From Novipirellula caenicola (GTDB lineage Bacteria; Planctomycetota; Planctomycetia; Pirellulales; Pirellulaceae): a stretch of DNA of 64,000 bases. The stretch covers positions 601,537-665,536 of the forward strand of contig NZ_BAABRO010000003.1 of NCBI RefSeq assembly GCF_039545035.1. Direction: 5' to 3'. Below are positions 27,980-36,922 of the stretch, piece by piece (within the stretch, counting starts at the first letter, position 1; each line of letters starts with the position of its first letter). Under the pieces are notes generated by a model. That model searched no databases, was not told the origin of the DNA, and worked only from the letters and a program-made list of their open reading frames with translations. A program made the position numbers and the translations under genes.

Positions 27980-30900
27980 CTACGGATTCCGCTGCGTTGC
28001 GATCTCGCCAATCTGAGATCCAATGTGATCGACGAGCGCCGCTCGGTCTTCGCACAAATACGCAACATGATCCATCGCAGGATGAAAGCACATCGAAACT
28101 TCCTCGCGTCCCTCGAGTTCAGGGAACATGTCGTAGAACTGTCGAGCATAACAATAGTACATTCCCACGCCGCCGGTGTAGACAAAGTGCAGCCGCGTCT
28201 TGCGATCGGCGAGTTTACTTAATTCCGCGACTGCAGTTTCTCGCGACGGAAACTCGCGGATGTCGTTGCCCTGTTGTAGCGATGGAGGTGCAGTGGTATT
28301 TCGCCCAATCATCCGCTGAGCTACTTCCCACCACTTTTGCGGACGCATGATCCGGTGCAAGTGATGGCCGCGGAAACGGTGCCAATAGTACGCAGGCGTT
28401 CGGTATCCACAGCCGTCCATCGGCACCACAGCGGTGACGCGATTATCGCGAACCGCGGCGTGCAATGAGTCGTCGGCGCCACTGCACAAACCGAATAGCA
28501 CAATCTTTTTGAGCTTACTGTTTTGATGGATCCAATCGATTGCTTGACTGATTTCGTCTGCGGCACGATCAATCGATCGGCCTCCAACGCCGACGCCGAA
28601 ACTTTCTCCGATCCCAGATATATCAAAACGCAGTGATGCGATCCCACGGGCAGCCAAGTCGTTGGCGATGTCCACATGCAAACGAAATGGGCCGACGTGA
28701 TGCAGCATCCCAGGGGTTACCAGGATGACGGCGGTATCGCAATCGAGTGTCGTGGTGGGTGGCTGCCAGACGCCAAGCAGGTGTTCGTAGTTGCCAAACA
28801 CGACTGCGGCTTTTGAGTGCGTGGTGGGGGAGGCAACGGACGCGGTTGGGGACGCAGACGTAGGTCGCGTGCAGGCTGCCCCGCTGCTGTCACACTTTCT
28901 CAGCAGCCGATTCACGATCGCTGTGGCACTTTCGGGCGACGAAAATGCGCTTTCGGTGTACCGCTTCGAATCCCAATAAATGGCGTCGGCAACATGAATG
29001 ACGTCGGATTGCGACGCCAACCACGACTGCTCTTCAAGCGAAGTCAGGCTGTTCTCACTGAGCACCACCGAAACGTCTTTGCGATTTACCGGCACCTTCA
29101 GTGCCGACAAACTGGCTCGCTTCGCTGCCGACATCGCATGTCCGTAACTTTGGTCGATCTCGCTGGATTGGCGAATCGTGCTAAAGCGACGCAGTTCCGT
29201 CAATTGACGTTGATGCCATTGGTCCAACATTTCAACAAAACGGCGACCATCGACGATTGGATCCCACAACACGACGTCATCAAACGTGCCCTCCGGTAAT
29301 GTGCCCGCGATTGTGGCCCCAAGTCGCAGTCCAATCACCGCAATCGGTTTTGCACCGCTTTGTGCGATCAAGTAATCACGTGCATCGATCACGTTGCGTT
29401 GCATTCGCTCGGCGGTCAACTCGGCACATCCACCTTCGGAATTGCCCGTGTTGGCGTAATCGAACCGCAGCACATTAAAACCAACGCGACACAACTGGAC
29501 CGCCAATTGTTGCAAGTTGCGGTAGCCGCGAGCATATTCGTGACCGATCGGATGACAGATGACCACCCCACGTCCGAGCGAGTTTTCGCGGGGACGATAA
29601 TGAACCGCATAGATCGATTGTCCGCCGCTGGAAAAGAACGACGCATGTACGTCGGGCAAGCGGTCTCGCAGGGCACGGATGTCATCATCGATCGACGACG
29701 TGATGGTTTCCCCAAGCAATTCACGCAGATGCCTTGCCGAGGTCGCAACCGTCGGATTGGCAAAGAAATCACGTACGGGCAAATCGATGTCCATGTCGCT
29801 GGTCAATCGAGCGACCACTTGCGTGACCAATAACGAGCTACCGCCAAGCAAGAAGAAATCGTCGTGAATTCCGATCTCGGGCACATTCAAAACGTCCTGC
29901 CAAAGTTCGACCAATCGTTTTTCCAGATCATCGCGAGGCGGCACGTAGGTTTCATCGCGAGCGACGACGCCTTGGCTGGCCGGTGGCAGCGCGCGTCGAT
30001 CGATCTTGCCGTTGATCGTGTGCGGAAACGATTCCAGGAACACATAGCGTGCCGGGATCATGTATGCCGGCAACACACTGCGCAGATACGTCGAGATCGC
30101 GTTCGCCGAAACGTCATGCTTGCCATGAGCGATATAGGCGACAAGGTATTTTTTGCCGTCCACTTCATCAAAGCTGGCCAGCGACCCGAGTACGCCGGGG
30201 GCCTGGTCGATCGCGGCTTCGATTTCGCCGGGTTCAATGCGGTACGATCCCAATTTGATTTGGTGATCGACGCGGCCGGCAAAGTCGATGTTCCCATCGG
30301 GCAACCAGCGGGCTAAATCGCCAGTGCGATACACACGCTGTGTCTTGCCGTCGATTTCGACGTTTAAAAACGCCGCTGCGGTCAATTCAGGTCGGTTCAG
30401 GTAGCCTAAGGCCAATGCGGGACCGCCAATAAACAAATGTCCCGTTTCACCCTCGCCGACCGGTTTTAAATCGTCGTCTAAAATGTGGGCCGTGTAGCGT
30501 TTCAGCGGTTTGCCAATCGGCATATTCGCTGCATCAAACGAATCGTCCGGGATGTAAACGGTCGACGTCACGGTCGCTTCGGTGGGACCGTAGGCGTTAC
30601 AGAACATCACGTCGTGATCACATAACGATTGCCATCGTCGATAGTGCTCGACCGAGACTTTTTCGCCCGTCGGGATGATCAATCGCAGCGAACGCGGAAC
30701 GCGTTCTTTTGACGCGACCATCAAATCGACCCATTGGTGCCAATAAGCCGCGGCGATGTGAACGGACGAGATTTTAAAACGATCGATCAGCGTGGACAAT
30801 TCGTTGCGGTGGTTGGCTCGGTCGCGAGGGCGAACCACCACGCAGCCGCCCGTCAGCAGCGGTGGGAAAATTTCTTCGATCGCGATGTCAAAACACAGCG

Positions 30901-31561
30901 TCGAAAATTGCAGCGTGCGATCCGTCTCAGTCAATTGAAAAACTTCGATGTCGGCAAAACAGTAGGTTGCCAACGCCGAATGCTGGATTTGCACCCCTTT
31001 GGGTTTCCCGGTTGATCCCGATGTGTACATGATGTACGCCAAATCACTCGGTGCGATCGAGACGTTTGGACACGTCGTCAATCGAACCGCGTCGGATTCG
31101 TCGGGGACGCAGTCAACCCAGCGGATTTTTGACGCGGCCGTTGGGTTGTCCGCGCCGTGATCGATCAGCGGAATGCCAATCGAATCGTAGTAACTGCGGT
31201 GACCAACGATCGTCGTGATGGCTGCGTCTTCGACCATATATCGCAGACGTTCCACCGGGTAATCGGGATCCAGCGGAACAAACACGGCCCCCAGTTTCAT
31301 GATCCCCAGCATCGCCGCAATCGCTTCGGGAGACCGATCCACGCACAAGCCGACACGGCAACCATGGTGGATTCCCAGCGAGACCAACGTATTGGCGATC
31401 CCGTTGGATTGATGTTCAAGATCCCGATACGTCCACTCGGCGTCCTCGCAAACGATCGCCACCTGGTGGGGAGTTTGCTGGAGCTGACGGGCCCATAGTT
31501 CTGGGAACGAAATCAGTTCTTCGATCGTTTCGCGGCTAGAAGATTTAGGCATGGAAGACAT
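27980..31561 (-). CDS. NRPS-like fusion: adenylation domain - carrier domain - two exosortase-type alpha/beta-hydrolase domains
   Basis: 1193 residues. Residues 1-520 are an amino-acid adenylation domain with core motifs LAYIMYTSGSTGKPKGV (A3), NAYGPTEATV (A5), YRTGDLARWLPDGNIDFAGR (A7/A8) and NGKIDRRALP (A10 lysine). Residues 535-610 are a carrier domain (DDFFLLGGSSLLVTQVV, phosphopantetheine Ser near 575). Residues about 630-890 and 945-1190 are two alpha/beta hydrolases. The first has GLRLGA at the nucleophile elbow (near 745), the second GLCSGA (near 1025). Those elbows recall exosortase-A-associated hydrolases 2 and 1. There is no condensation or thioesterase domain. The aminotransferase gene lies 49 bp upstream on the same strand, so the two probably act together. 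Product unknown; a diamino-acid substrate is inferred. Confidence 0.88.
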   Translation of the reverse strand: MSSMPKSSSRETIEELISFPELWARQLQQTPHQVAIVCEDAEWTYRDLEHQSNGIANTLVSLGIHHGCRVGLCVDRSPEAIAAMLGIMKLGAVFVPLDPDYPVERLRYMVEDAAITTIVGHRSYYDSIGIPLIDHGADNPTAASKIRWVDCVPDESDAVRLTTCPNVSIAPSDLAYIMYTSGSTGKPKGVQIQHSALATYCFADIEVFQLTETDRTLQFSTLCFDIAIEEIFPPLLTGGCVVVRPRDRANHRNELSTLIDRFKISSVHIAAAYWHQWVDLMVASKERVPRSLRLIIPTGEKVSVEHYRRWQSLCDHDVMFCNAYGPTEATVTSTVYIPDDSFDAANMPIGKPLKRYTAHILDDDLKPVGEGETGHLFIGGPALALGYLNRPELTAAAFLNVEIDGKTQRVYRTGDLARWLPDGNIDFAGRVDHQIKLGSYRIEPGEIEAAIDQAPGVLGSLASFDEVDGKKYLVAYIAHGKHDVSANAISTYLRSVLPAYMIPARYVFLESFPHTINGKIDRRALPPASQGVVARDETYVPPRDDLEKRLVELWQDVLNVPEIGIHDDFFLLGGSSLLVTQVVARLTSDMDIDLPVRDFFANPTVATSARHLRELLGETITSSIDDDIRALRDRLPDVHASFFSSGGQSIYAVHYRPRENSLGRGVVICHPIGHEYARGYRNLQQLAVQLCRVGFNVLRFDYANTGNSEGGCAELTAERMQRNVIDARDYLIAQSGAKPIAVIGLRLGATIAGTLPEGTFDDVVLWDPIVDGRRFVEMLDQWHQRQLTELRRFSTIRQSSEIDQSYGHAMSAAKRASLSALKVPVNRKDVSVVLSENSLTSLEEQSWLASQSDVIHVADAIYWDSKRYTESAFSSPESATAIVNRLLRKCDSSGAACTRPTSASPTASVASPTTHSKAAVVFGNYEHLLGVWQPPTTTLDCDTAVILVTPGMLHHVGPFRLHVDIANDLAARGIASLRFDISGIGESFGVGVGGRSIDRAADEISQAIDWIHQNSKLKKIVLFGLCSGADDSLHAAVRDNRVTAVVPMDGCGYRTPAYYWHRFRGHHLHRIMRPQKWWEVAQRMIGRNTTAPPSLQQGNDIREFPSRETAVAELSKLADRKTRLHFVYTGGVGMYYCYARQFYDMFPELEGREEVSMCFHPAMDHVAYLCEDRAALVDHIGSQIGEIATQRNP

Positions 31562-31610
31562 ACGGGATCAACGTCTGTAGTTTTAGAGCGGCGGGCGTTG
31601 TACAAACGTT

Positions 31611-32897
31611 CTAGTTCACGGTGGTAGGCACGGCAGACGGGCGATGCGTGGTATTAGCGACCGCGGCATCCACTGCGGATTCGAGGATTTGCAGTCCCTG
31701 ATTCAGCAATGCGGTATCGATCGTCAATGCGGGCATCACCTTCAAAACCTGGTCAAATGCACCCGATCCCTCGATCAACAACCCTTCTTTAAACGCGTTT
31801 TGAATCGCTCGGCTCGCCAAGTCACCACAACGCAAATCCAATCCCCAGATTAACCCACGGCCGCGAACGCTCATCGCATGATCGGCGTGTTTGGCGCAAA
31901 TCGCTCTCAATTTCGCTTGCACAATTTGGCTGCGTTCGTCGATTTGATTTTCGAAGGCTGGTTCGGTCCAGTATTCGAGCACGGCGCGAGCCGAGACGAA
32001 TGCCAAGTTGTTGCCACGGAACGTGCCGGTGTGTTCGCCCGGTTTCCAGGTGTCGATTTCTGGACGGATCAAGACGATCGACATCGGCATGCCGCTACCA
32101 ATCGACTTTGAAACACACACGATGTCAGGAGTGATGCCGGCGTGCTCAAAGCTAAAAAACTTTCCGCTGCGACCATTTCCGACTTGGATGTCATCGACAA
32201 TCAAGCGAATGTCGTGCTCTTGGCAAAGGGATGCAATCCGCTGAAGCCAGCGATCGCTGGCAACGTTAATGCCCCCTTCGCCTTGGATGGTTTCAAGGAT
32301 CACGGCGGCCGGTTTCGGCAATCCGCTGCTCGGGTCGCGGAGCATTTTTTCCAGCAGCAGCGATGTGTCGTATTCACCCATGTAGCCATCGTATGGCAGA
32401 TGAGTGACGTTGTTGTGCGAGCCGTAAAACTGGCTGTGGTAGAACTGGTTCCCCGTCAATGCCAACGCGCCAAGTGAGTGGCCATGATAGGCATTGGTGA
32501 ACGCAACGACATGCGAACGCTGGGTCTGTTTGCGAGCAAGTTTGACGGCGGCTTCGACTGCGTTGGTTCCGGTGGGGCCGGTGAACTGAACGCGATAATC
32601 GAGCGCGCGAGGCGTGAGGATGATTCGTTTAAAGGCCTCTAGAAAGTCAACCTTTGCCGCGGTAACGGTATCGAGCGAATGCTGGATCCCGTCCGCTTGG
32701 ATGTACGCGAGTAGCGCCGCTTTGGCTCGCCGATTGTTGTGTCCGTAGTTCAGAGACCCCGCACCACAGAAGAAATCGATGAAATCGTTTCCCTCCATGT
32801 CGGTAATGGTCGAGCCCACGGCTTTGTTAAACACCGCTGGGAATAGTCGCGCGTAACCACGCACGTTTGATTCGATTTGTACAAGGGGATCCTGCAT
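31611..32897 (-). CDS. EctB-like diaminobutyrate-2-oxoglutarate aminotransferase
   Basis: 428 residues from the ATG at 32897, preceded by AGGAAG; longer starts at 32963 and 32984 exist. It is a class III PLP-dependent aminotransferase with motifs IDFFCGAGSLNYGHNN, QFTGPTGTNAVEAAVKLARK, AYHGHSLGALALTGN, LIVDDIQVGNGRSGKFFSFE, CVSKSIGSG (PLP lysine) and KPGEHTGTFRGNNLAFVSA. These fit the EctB/DABA transaminase subgroup, which turns aspartate semialdehyde into L-2,4-diaminobutyrate with glutamate as amino donor. The other ectoine genes (ectA, ectC) are absent from the neighbourhood. Instead the adenylating fusion protein follows 49 bp downstream, pointing to a diaminobutyrate-derived metabolite rather than ectoine. 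The subgroup assignment is confident; the pathway is inferred. The 510-bp gap to the next gene (33408, divergent) shows no feature I can support. Confidence 0.87.
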   Translation of the reverse strand: MQDPLVQIESNVRGYARLFPAVFNKAVGSTITDMEGNDFIDFFCGAGSLNYGHNNRRAKAALLAYIQADGIQHSLDTVTAAKVDFLEAFKRIILTPRALDYRVQFTGPTGTNAVEAAVKLARKQTQRSHVVAFTNAYHGHSLGALALTGNQFYHSQFYGSHNNVTHLPYDGYMGEYDTSLLLEKMLRDPSSGLPKPAAVILETIQGEGGINVASDRWLQRIASLCQEHDIRLIVDDIQVGNGRSGKFFSFEHAGITPDIVCVSKSIGSGMPMSIVLIRPEIDTWKPGEHTGTFRGNNLAFVSARAVLEYWTEPAFENQIDERSQIVQAKLRAICAKHADHAMSVRGRGLIWGLDLRCGDLASRAIQNAFKEGLLIEGSGAFDQVLKVMPALTIDTALLNQGLQILESAVDAAVANTTHRPSAVPTTVN

Positions 32898-33407
32898 CGG
32901 GAGCGCTTCTTCCTGACCGGGAATTGAAATAGGGCGAACGATGGCGATGGAGCTATTTGCCATCGGGCGCACCGTACGAGGCAAGCTTAGGTTTGGCTTA
33001 GCTGGCAGCGATCAAGCGGTGTGATTTGAGACACCCTCGGGGGTAAAGATCGCCTAACCGCTTCGCTTGTTGCGGGTTATGACGATTGTTTTCGTTAGCA
33101 TCGTCGTTACGGTTCCTGGACGCCGCAAGAGGGGGTGGCTAGGTAAATCGCGAGCGGGATGGGGGCTGGTTGGCCCGGGTGAAAAAATTTTCGAGTTTAG
33201 GGGGCGGCGTCCGATTTTTGCTAAAATGATCCTAATGGGCAATCTGCCCCCAGCCCACCTTGCCCGCGTATTCCGCGATTTGTTCCCTTCCCGCCTCTCC
33301 GTTTCGTCCTTCCCGAGCTTGTTTCTTGAGGGCGGCTCCGCAAATCGTGATCGACTGATCGACGCTACCTGCACCCTCCCTGTCCTCTTGCAATTTGCAA
33401 TAAATCG

Positions 33408-36400
33408 ATGCTTTCACTTCTCCGCTACCTTGTCCCAATCGTTTGCGGTCTTTGCGCCGCAGCGGTCGGTACCGCAGACGAGCCTGTCGATTTTAATCGC
33501 GACATTCGCTCGATTCTGTTTGGACGCTGTGTCGCCTGTCATGGGCCTGACGAAGACGAACGGGCCGCCGGATTGAGACTTGATACCGAAGCCGGTTCAC
33601 GCGAAGACCTCGGTGGCTATTTCGCGATCAAGCCGGGCGATCCCGACGAAAGCGAGTTGATCGAGCGGCTGACGACGGACGACGAAGACATGCGGATGCC
33701 GCCCGAAGGAAAAGGCAAGCCGCTAACCAAGGACGAGGTCGAATTGATCCGTCGCTGGATTGCACAAGGCGGTAGCTACGCCAAGCATTGGTCCTACGAA
33801 AAACCGATCCGCCCTGCCCTGCCCTCGATCGACCTGCCCTCAGTCGAACAACATGTCGATCAAACCGACTGGGTGCGGAATCCGATCGACGCGTTCGTGC
33901 TTTCCAAACTGATCGCCAACCAATTGAAACCGTCGCCCGAGGCGGACCGTTTGACGCTGGCTCGCCGATTGGCGATCGATCTAACCGGAGTCCCACCGAC
34001 ATGGCAAGAAGCACAGGCGTTTGTCAACGATCACGCCCCCGACGCGTATGAAAAGTATGTCGATCAACAGCTGGCCAAGCCTTCCTTTGGTATTCGCTGG
34101 GCCCGTGTGTGGCTCGATTTAGCTCGCTACGCTGATTCCGCCGGGTACGCCGATGACCCGCTAAGGACGATTTGGGCCTATCGCGATTACGTCATCGATT
34201 CGCTGAACGATAACAAGCCGTTTGACCAATTTACGATTGAACAAATCGCGGGTGATCTGCTCGAAAACCCCACAGATGAACAATTGATCGCCACCGCGTT
34301 TCATCGCAACACGATGACCAACAACGAAGGGGGGACCAACGACGAAGAATTCCGCAACGTCGCGGTCGTCGATCGAGTCAATACGACGATGGCCGTTTGG
34401 ATGGGAACCACGATGGCATGTGCACAGTGCCATACCCACAAATATGACCCGATTACGCAAGACGAGTATTTTCAATTCTTCGCGTTCTTTAACCAGTCCG
34501 CGGATCGTGATCGACGAGATGAAAGCCCCATACACGAAATATGGTCTCGCGAACAACTCGAGTTGAAACAATCGCTGCAGACGCAAATCACCGAGCTCGC
34601 ATCGCAATTGAATCAAACGACTCCCGAGCTTGAAACGCAGCAAGAGGAGTGGATGAAATCAATTCGCGAGCAACCCGTGTGGTCGCCGCTGGTGCCATCG
34701 GACCTTGCTGCTGGTCACCGGCAACTTTCCACCGACAGCGAAGGCTGGGTTACCGCGACGGGAGATAAAGCAGACCGGGATGTCTATACGCTGCAATTTC
34801 CAATCACCCCTTCGCTGCTGGCGGAACCAAGTCAAAGCAACGAAGAAGAAACATCCAGCCCGCGGTCGCTTGTCGGTTTGAAATTAGAGGTCGGTGAGGG
34901 CCAGGCCGAGAATTTTGTCCTTTCCAAAGTCTCGGCAACCTGGACGCCCAGCGATATCAAGCCGATTGATGCCAGGTTTGTTCGCTTGGAACTTCCCGGA
35001 AAGCAGCGGATCTTGCATATTGCCGAGTTGCAAGTGTTCAGAGGCGACCAGAATGTTGCTCTCTCGGGTACCGCGACCCAAAGTTCCACAGGCTACAACG
35101 CGACCGCCGATTTTGCGATCGATGGTAACACCAGCGGCAATTTCCAAGACAACACGGTCACGCATACCCAAACCGAAAACAGCCCATGGTGGGAAGTGGA
35201 TCTTGGGGCTCTGTACCCGGTGGACCGCATTGCTTTGTGGAATCGCACCGATGGTGGCGGTGGCATTTCAGGACGCTTGGCGGGATACACGCTGCAATTG
35301 CTCGATCAAAACCGGAACGTGATTTGGCAGCAGTCGCCCGAAGCGTTGCCGACGCCAAGTTTGGAACTCAGCACCTCCGGAAAGGCCTCGCTTCGGTTTG
35401 CTGCCGCGTTCGCCGATTATGAACAACCCAAATTTGCGGCCGCCAGCATCCTGGGCGACAAGATCGACGATAAACAAGGGTGGGCCATCGCAGGCGGAAT
35501 CGGTTCGGCTCACGAATTGACTCTGGTGCTCGACCGCCCCTTGAAACTGACCAACGGATCATTGACGCTGACTTTGGATCAACAATCAATCCATGCAAAA
35601 CATCTGCTCAATGAGTTTCGGATCTCGATGACGTTTGACCAGGATGTGGCTCGCTGGGCCGCGCTGCCGCCAAAGATCCAAACGTTGTTGGCGGACCGGA
35701 CGCGATCGCATTCCGCAGCTGAGCAAGAAACGCTAGCCGCCTACTATCGCGGCATCGCGCCCTCGCTGGATCCGATTCGCAAACAACACGCAAGATTGGA
35801 AAAACAGCTTCGCGAGATGAAACCGGTGACCACCGCGCCGATCATGCAGCAGCTTCCCGAGAACCAACGACGAAAAACGCATGTGCAGCTGCGGGGAAAT
35901 TACACCAGTCTTGGTAACGAGGTCAGCGAAGGAACACCCGCTGCGTTTCACCCGCTGCGAAACAGTGACTCGCCTGATCGTTTGGATCTGGCGCGATGGT
36001 TGGTCGACGAAGACAATCCGTTGACGGCGCGGGTGATCGCAAACCGACACTGGGAACAGATCTTTGGGATCGGAATCGTCGAATCGAGCGAAGAGTTTGG
36101 TTCGCAAGGCGAATTGCCCTCGCATCCCGAGTTGTTGGATTGGTTGGCGACCGAGTTGCAGCAAAATGGTTGGGATATCAAGGCGTTTCTAAAGTTGTTG
36201 GTGATGTCATCCACCTATCGACAAAGTTCGGTGACGAGTGTGCAACAGCAAGAAAACGATCCGATGAACCGGATGCTCGCTCGTGGTCCTCGGTTCCGCA
36301 TCGCGGCCGAAATGGTGCGTGATCAAGCTCTTTTTGTGGCTGGATTGTTGAGCGATAAAATGGGCGGTCCGCCCGTCAATCCACCGCAACCCGAATTGGG

Positions 36401-36914
36401 ACTTCGAGCGGCGTTTGGCGGCGACACCGATTGGAAAACAAGCGAAGGTGATGACCGATATCGAGCCGGGATTTACACGTCGTGGCGACGATCAAGTCCC
36501 TATCCATCGATGTCTCAGTTCGATGCACCTGATCGCGACGTTTGCACGGTTCGGCGAATTCGCACGAACACGCCGCTACAGGCACTCGTGACGCTGAACG
36601 ACCCGGTCTATATCGAAGCCGCTCAAGCGTTGGCACGCCGTACCGTGGCAGCGGCAGAAACAACCGAATCGCGTATTCGATTTATTTTTCAAACCACGTT
36701 GATTCGCAACCCCTACCCTGCTGAGATCACGCGAATCGCTCAGTTGGTCGAGGAAGTGCGATCTGCGTTTTCAGACGACCCCGATGCCGCCAAACAAATG
36801 GCGACCGACCCGATCGGTGCCGTGCCCGAGGGAGTCGACGTTGTCGACCTTGCGGCCTGGACCGTGGTCGGAAACGTGATGCTAAACCTCGACGAATTGT
36901 TGATGAAACGATAG
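33408..36914 (+). CDS. Secreted planctomycete cytochrome PSD1 protein (PSCyt1-DUF1549-DUF1553) with discoidin-like insert
   Basis: 1168 residues with a signal peptide (MLSLLRYLVPIVCGLCAAAVGTADE cut near residue 24). Residues about 28-125 are a planctomycete cytochrome C domain with heme site CVACH and EDMRMPPEGKGKPL. Residues about 155-370 are DUF1549 (WVRNPIDAFVLSKLIANQL...DLARYADSAGYADD...TMACAQCHTHKYDP). Residues about 535-640 hold an F5/8 type C (discoidin)-like carbohydrate-binding module (NVALSGTATQSSTGYNATAD...WWEVDLGALYPVDRIALWNR). Residues about 850-1110 are DUF1553 (RLDLARWLVDEDNPLTARVI...FRIAAEMVRDQALFVAG). A DUF1501 partner starts 8 bp after its stop, the standard pairing in planctomycetes. 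The insert suggests a role at polysaccharides. Substrate unknown. Confidence 0.93.
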   Translation: MLSLLRYLVPIVCGLCAAAVGTADEPVDFNRDIRSILFGRCVACHGPDEDERAAGLRLDTEAGSREDLGGYFAIKPGDPDESELIERLTTDDEDMRMPPEGKGKPLTKDEVELIRRWIAQGGSYAKHWSYEKPIRPALPSIDLPSVEQHVDQTDWVRNPIDAFVLSKLIANQLKPSPEADRLTLARRLAIDLTGVPPTWQEAQAFVNDHAPDAYEKYVDQQLAKPSFGIRWARVWLDLARYADSAGYADDPLRTIWAYRDYVIDSLNDNKPFDQFTIEQIAGDLLENPTDEQLIATAFHRNTMTNNEGGTNDEEFRNVAVVDRVNTTMAVWMGTTMACAQCHTHKYDPITQDEYFQFFAFFNQSADRDRRDESPIHEIWSREQLELKQSLQTQITELASQLNQTTPELETQQEEWMKSIREQPVWSPLVPSDLAAGHRQLSTDSEGWVTATGDKADRDVYTLQFPITPSLLAEPSQSNEEETSSPRSLVGLKLEVGEGQAENFVLSKVSATWTPSDIKPIDARFVRLELPGKQRILHIAELQVFRGDQNVALSGTATQSSTGYNATADFAIDGNTSGNFQDNTVTHTQTENSPWWEVDLGALYPVDRIALWNRTDGGGGISGRLAGYTLQLLDQNRNVIWQQSPEALPTPSLELSTSGKASLRFAAAFADYEQPKFAAASILGDKIDDKQGWAIAGGIGSAHELTLVLDRPLKLTNGSLTLTLDQQSIHAKHLLNEFRISMTFDQDVARWAALPPKIQTLLADRTRSHSAAEQETLAAYYRGIAPSLDPIRKQHARLEKQLREMKPVTTAPIMQQLPENQRRKTHVQLRGNYTSLGNEVSEGTPAAFHPLRNSDSPDRLDLARWLVDEDNPLTARVIANRHWEQIFGIGIVESSEEFGSQGELPSHPELLDWLATELQQNGWDIKAFLKLLVMSSTYRQSSVTSVQQQENDPMNRMLARGPRFRIAAEMVRDQALFVAGLLSDKMGGPPVNPPQPELGLRAAFGGDTDWKTSEGDDRYRAGIYTSWRRSSPYPSMSQFDAPDRDVCTVRRIRTNTPLQALVTLNDPVYIEAAQALARRTVAAAETTESRIRFIFQTTLIRNPYPAEITRIAQLVEEVRSAFSDDPDAAKQMATDPIGAVPEGVDVVDLAAWTVVGNVMLNLDELLMKR

Positions 36915-36922
36915 GAAGAACG

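Noticed and set aside
27817..28350. 177-codon plus-strand frame starting in the inverted repeat
   Set aside because: Antisense to the 3' end of the adenylation fusion gene, and its start is the palindrome arm.
31611..32897. Ectoine biosynthesis operon
   Set aside because: Only the EctB-like step is present; no acetyltransferase (ectA) or synthase (ectC) is adjacent.
33000..33407. Promoter or small gene before the PSD1 gene
   Set aside because: No convincing -35/-10 or -24/-12 pair and no frame with a signal peptide or RBS was found.
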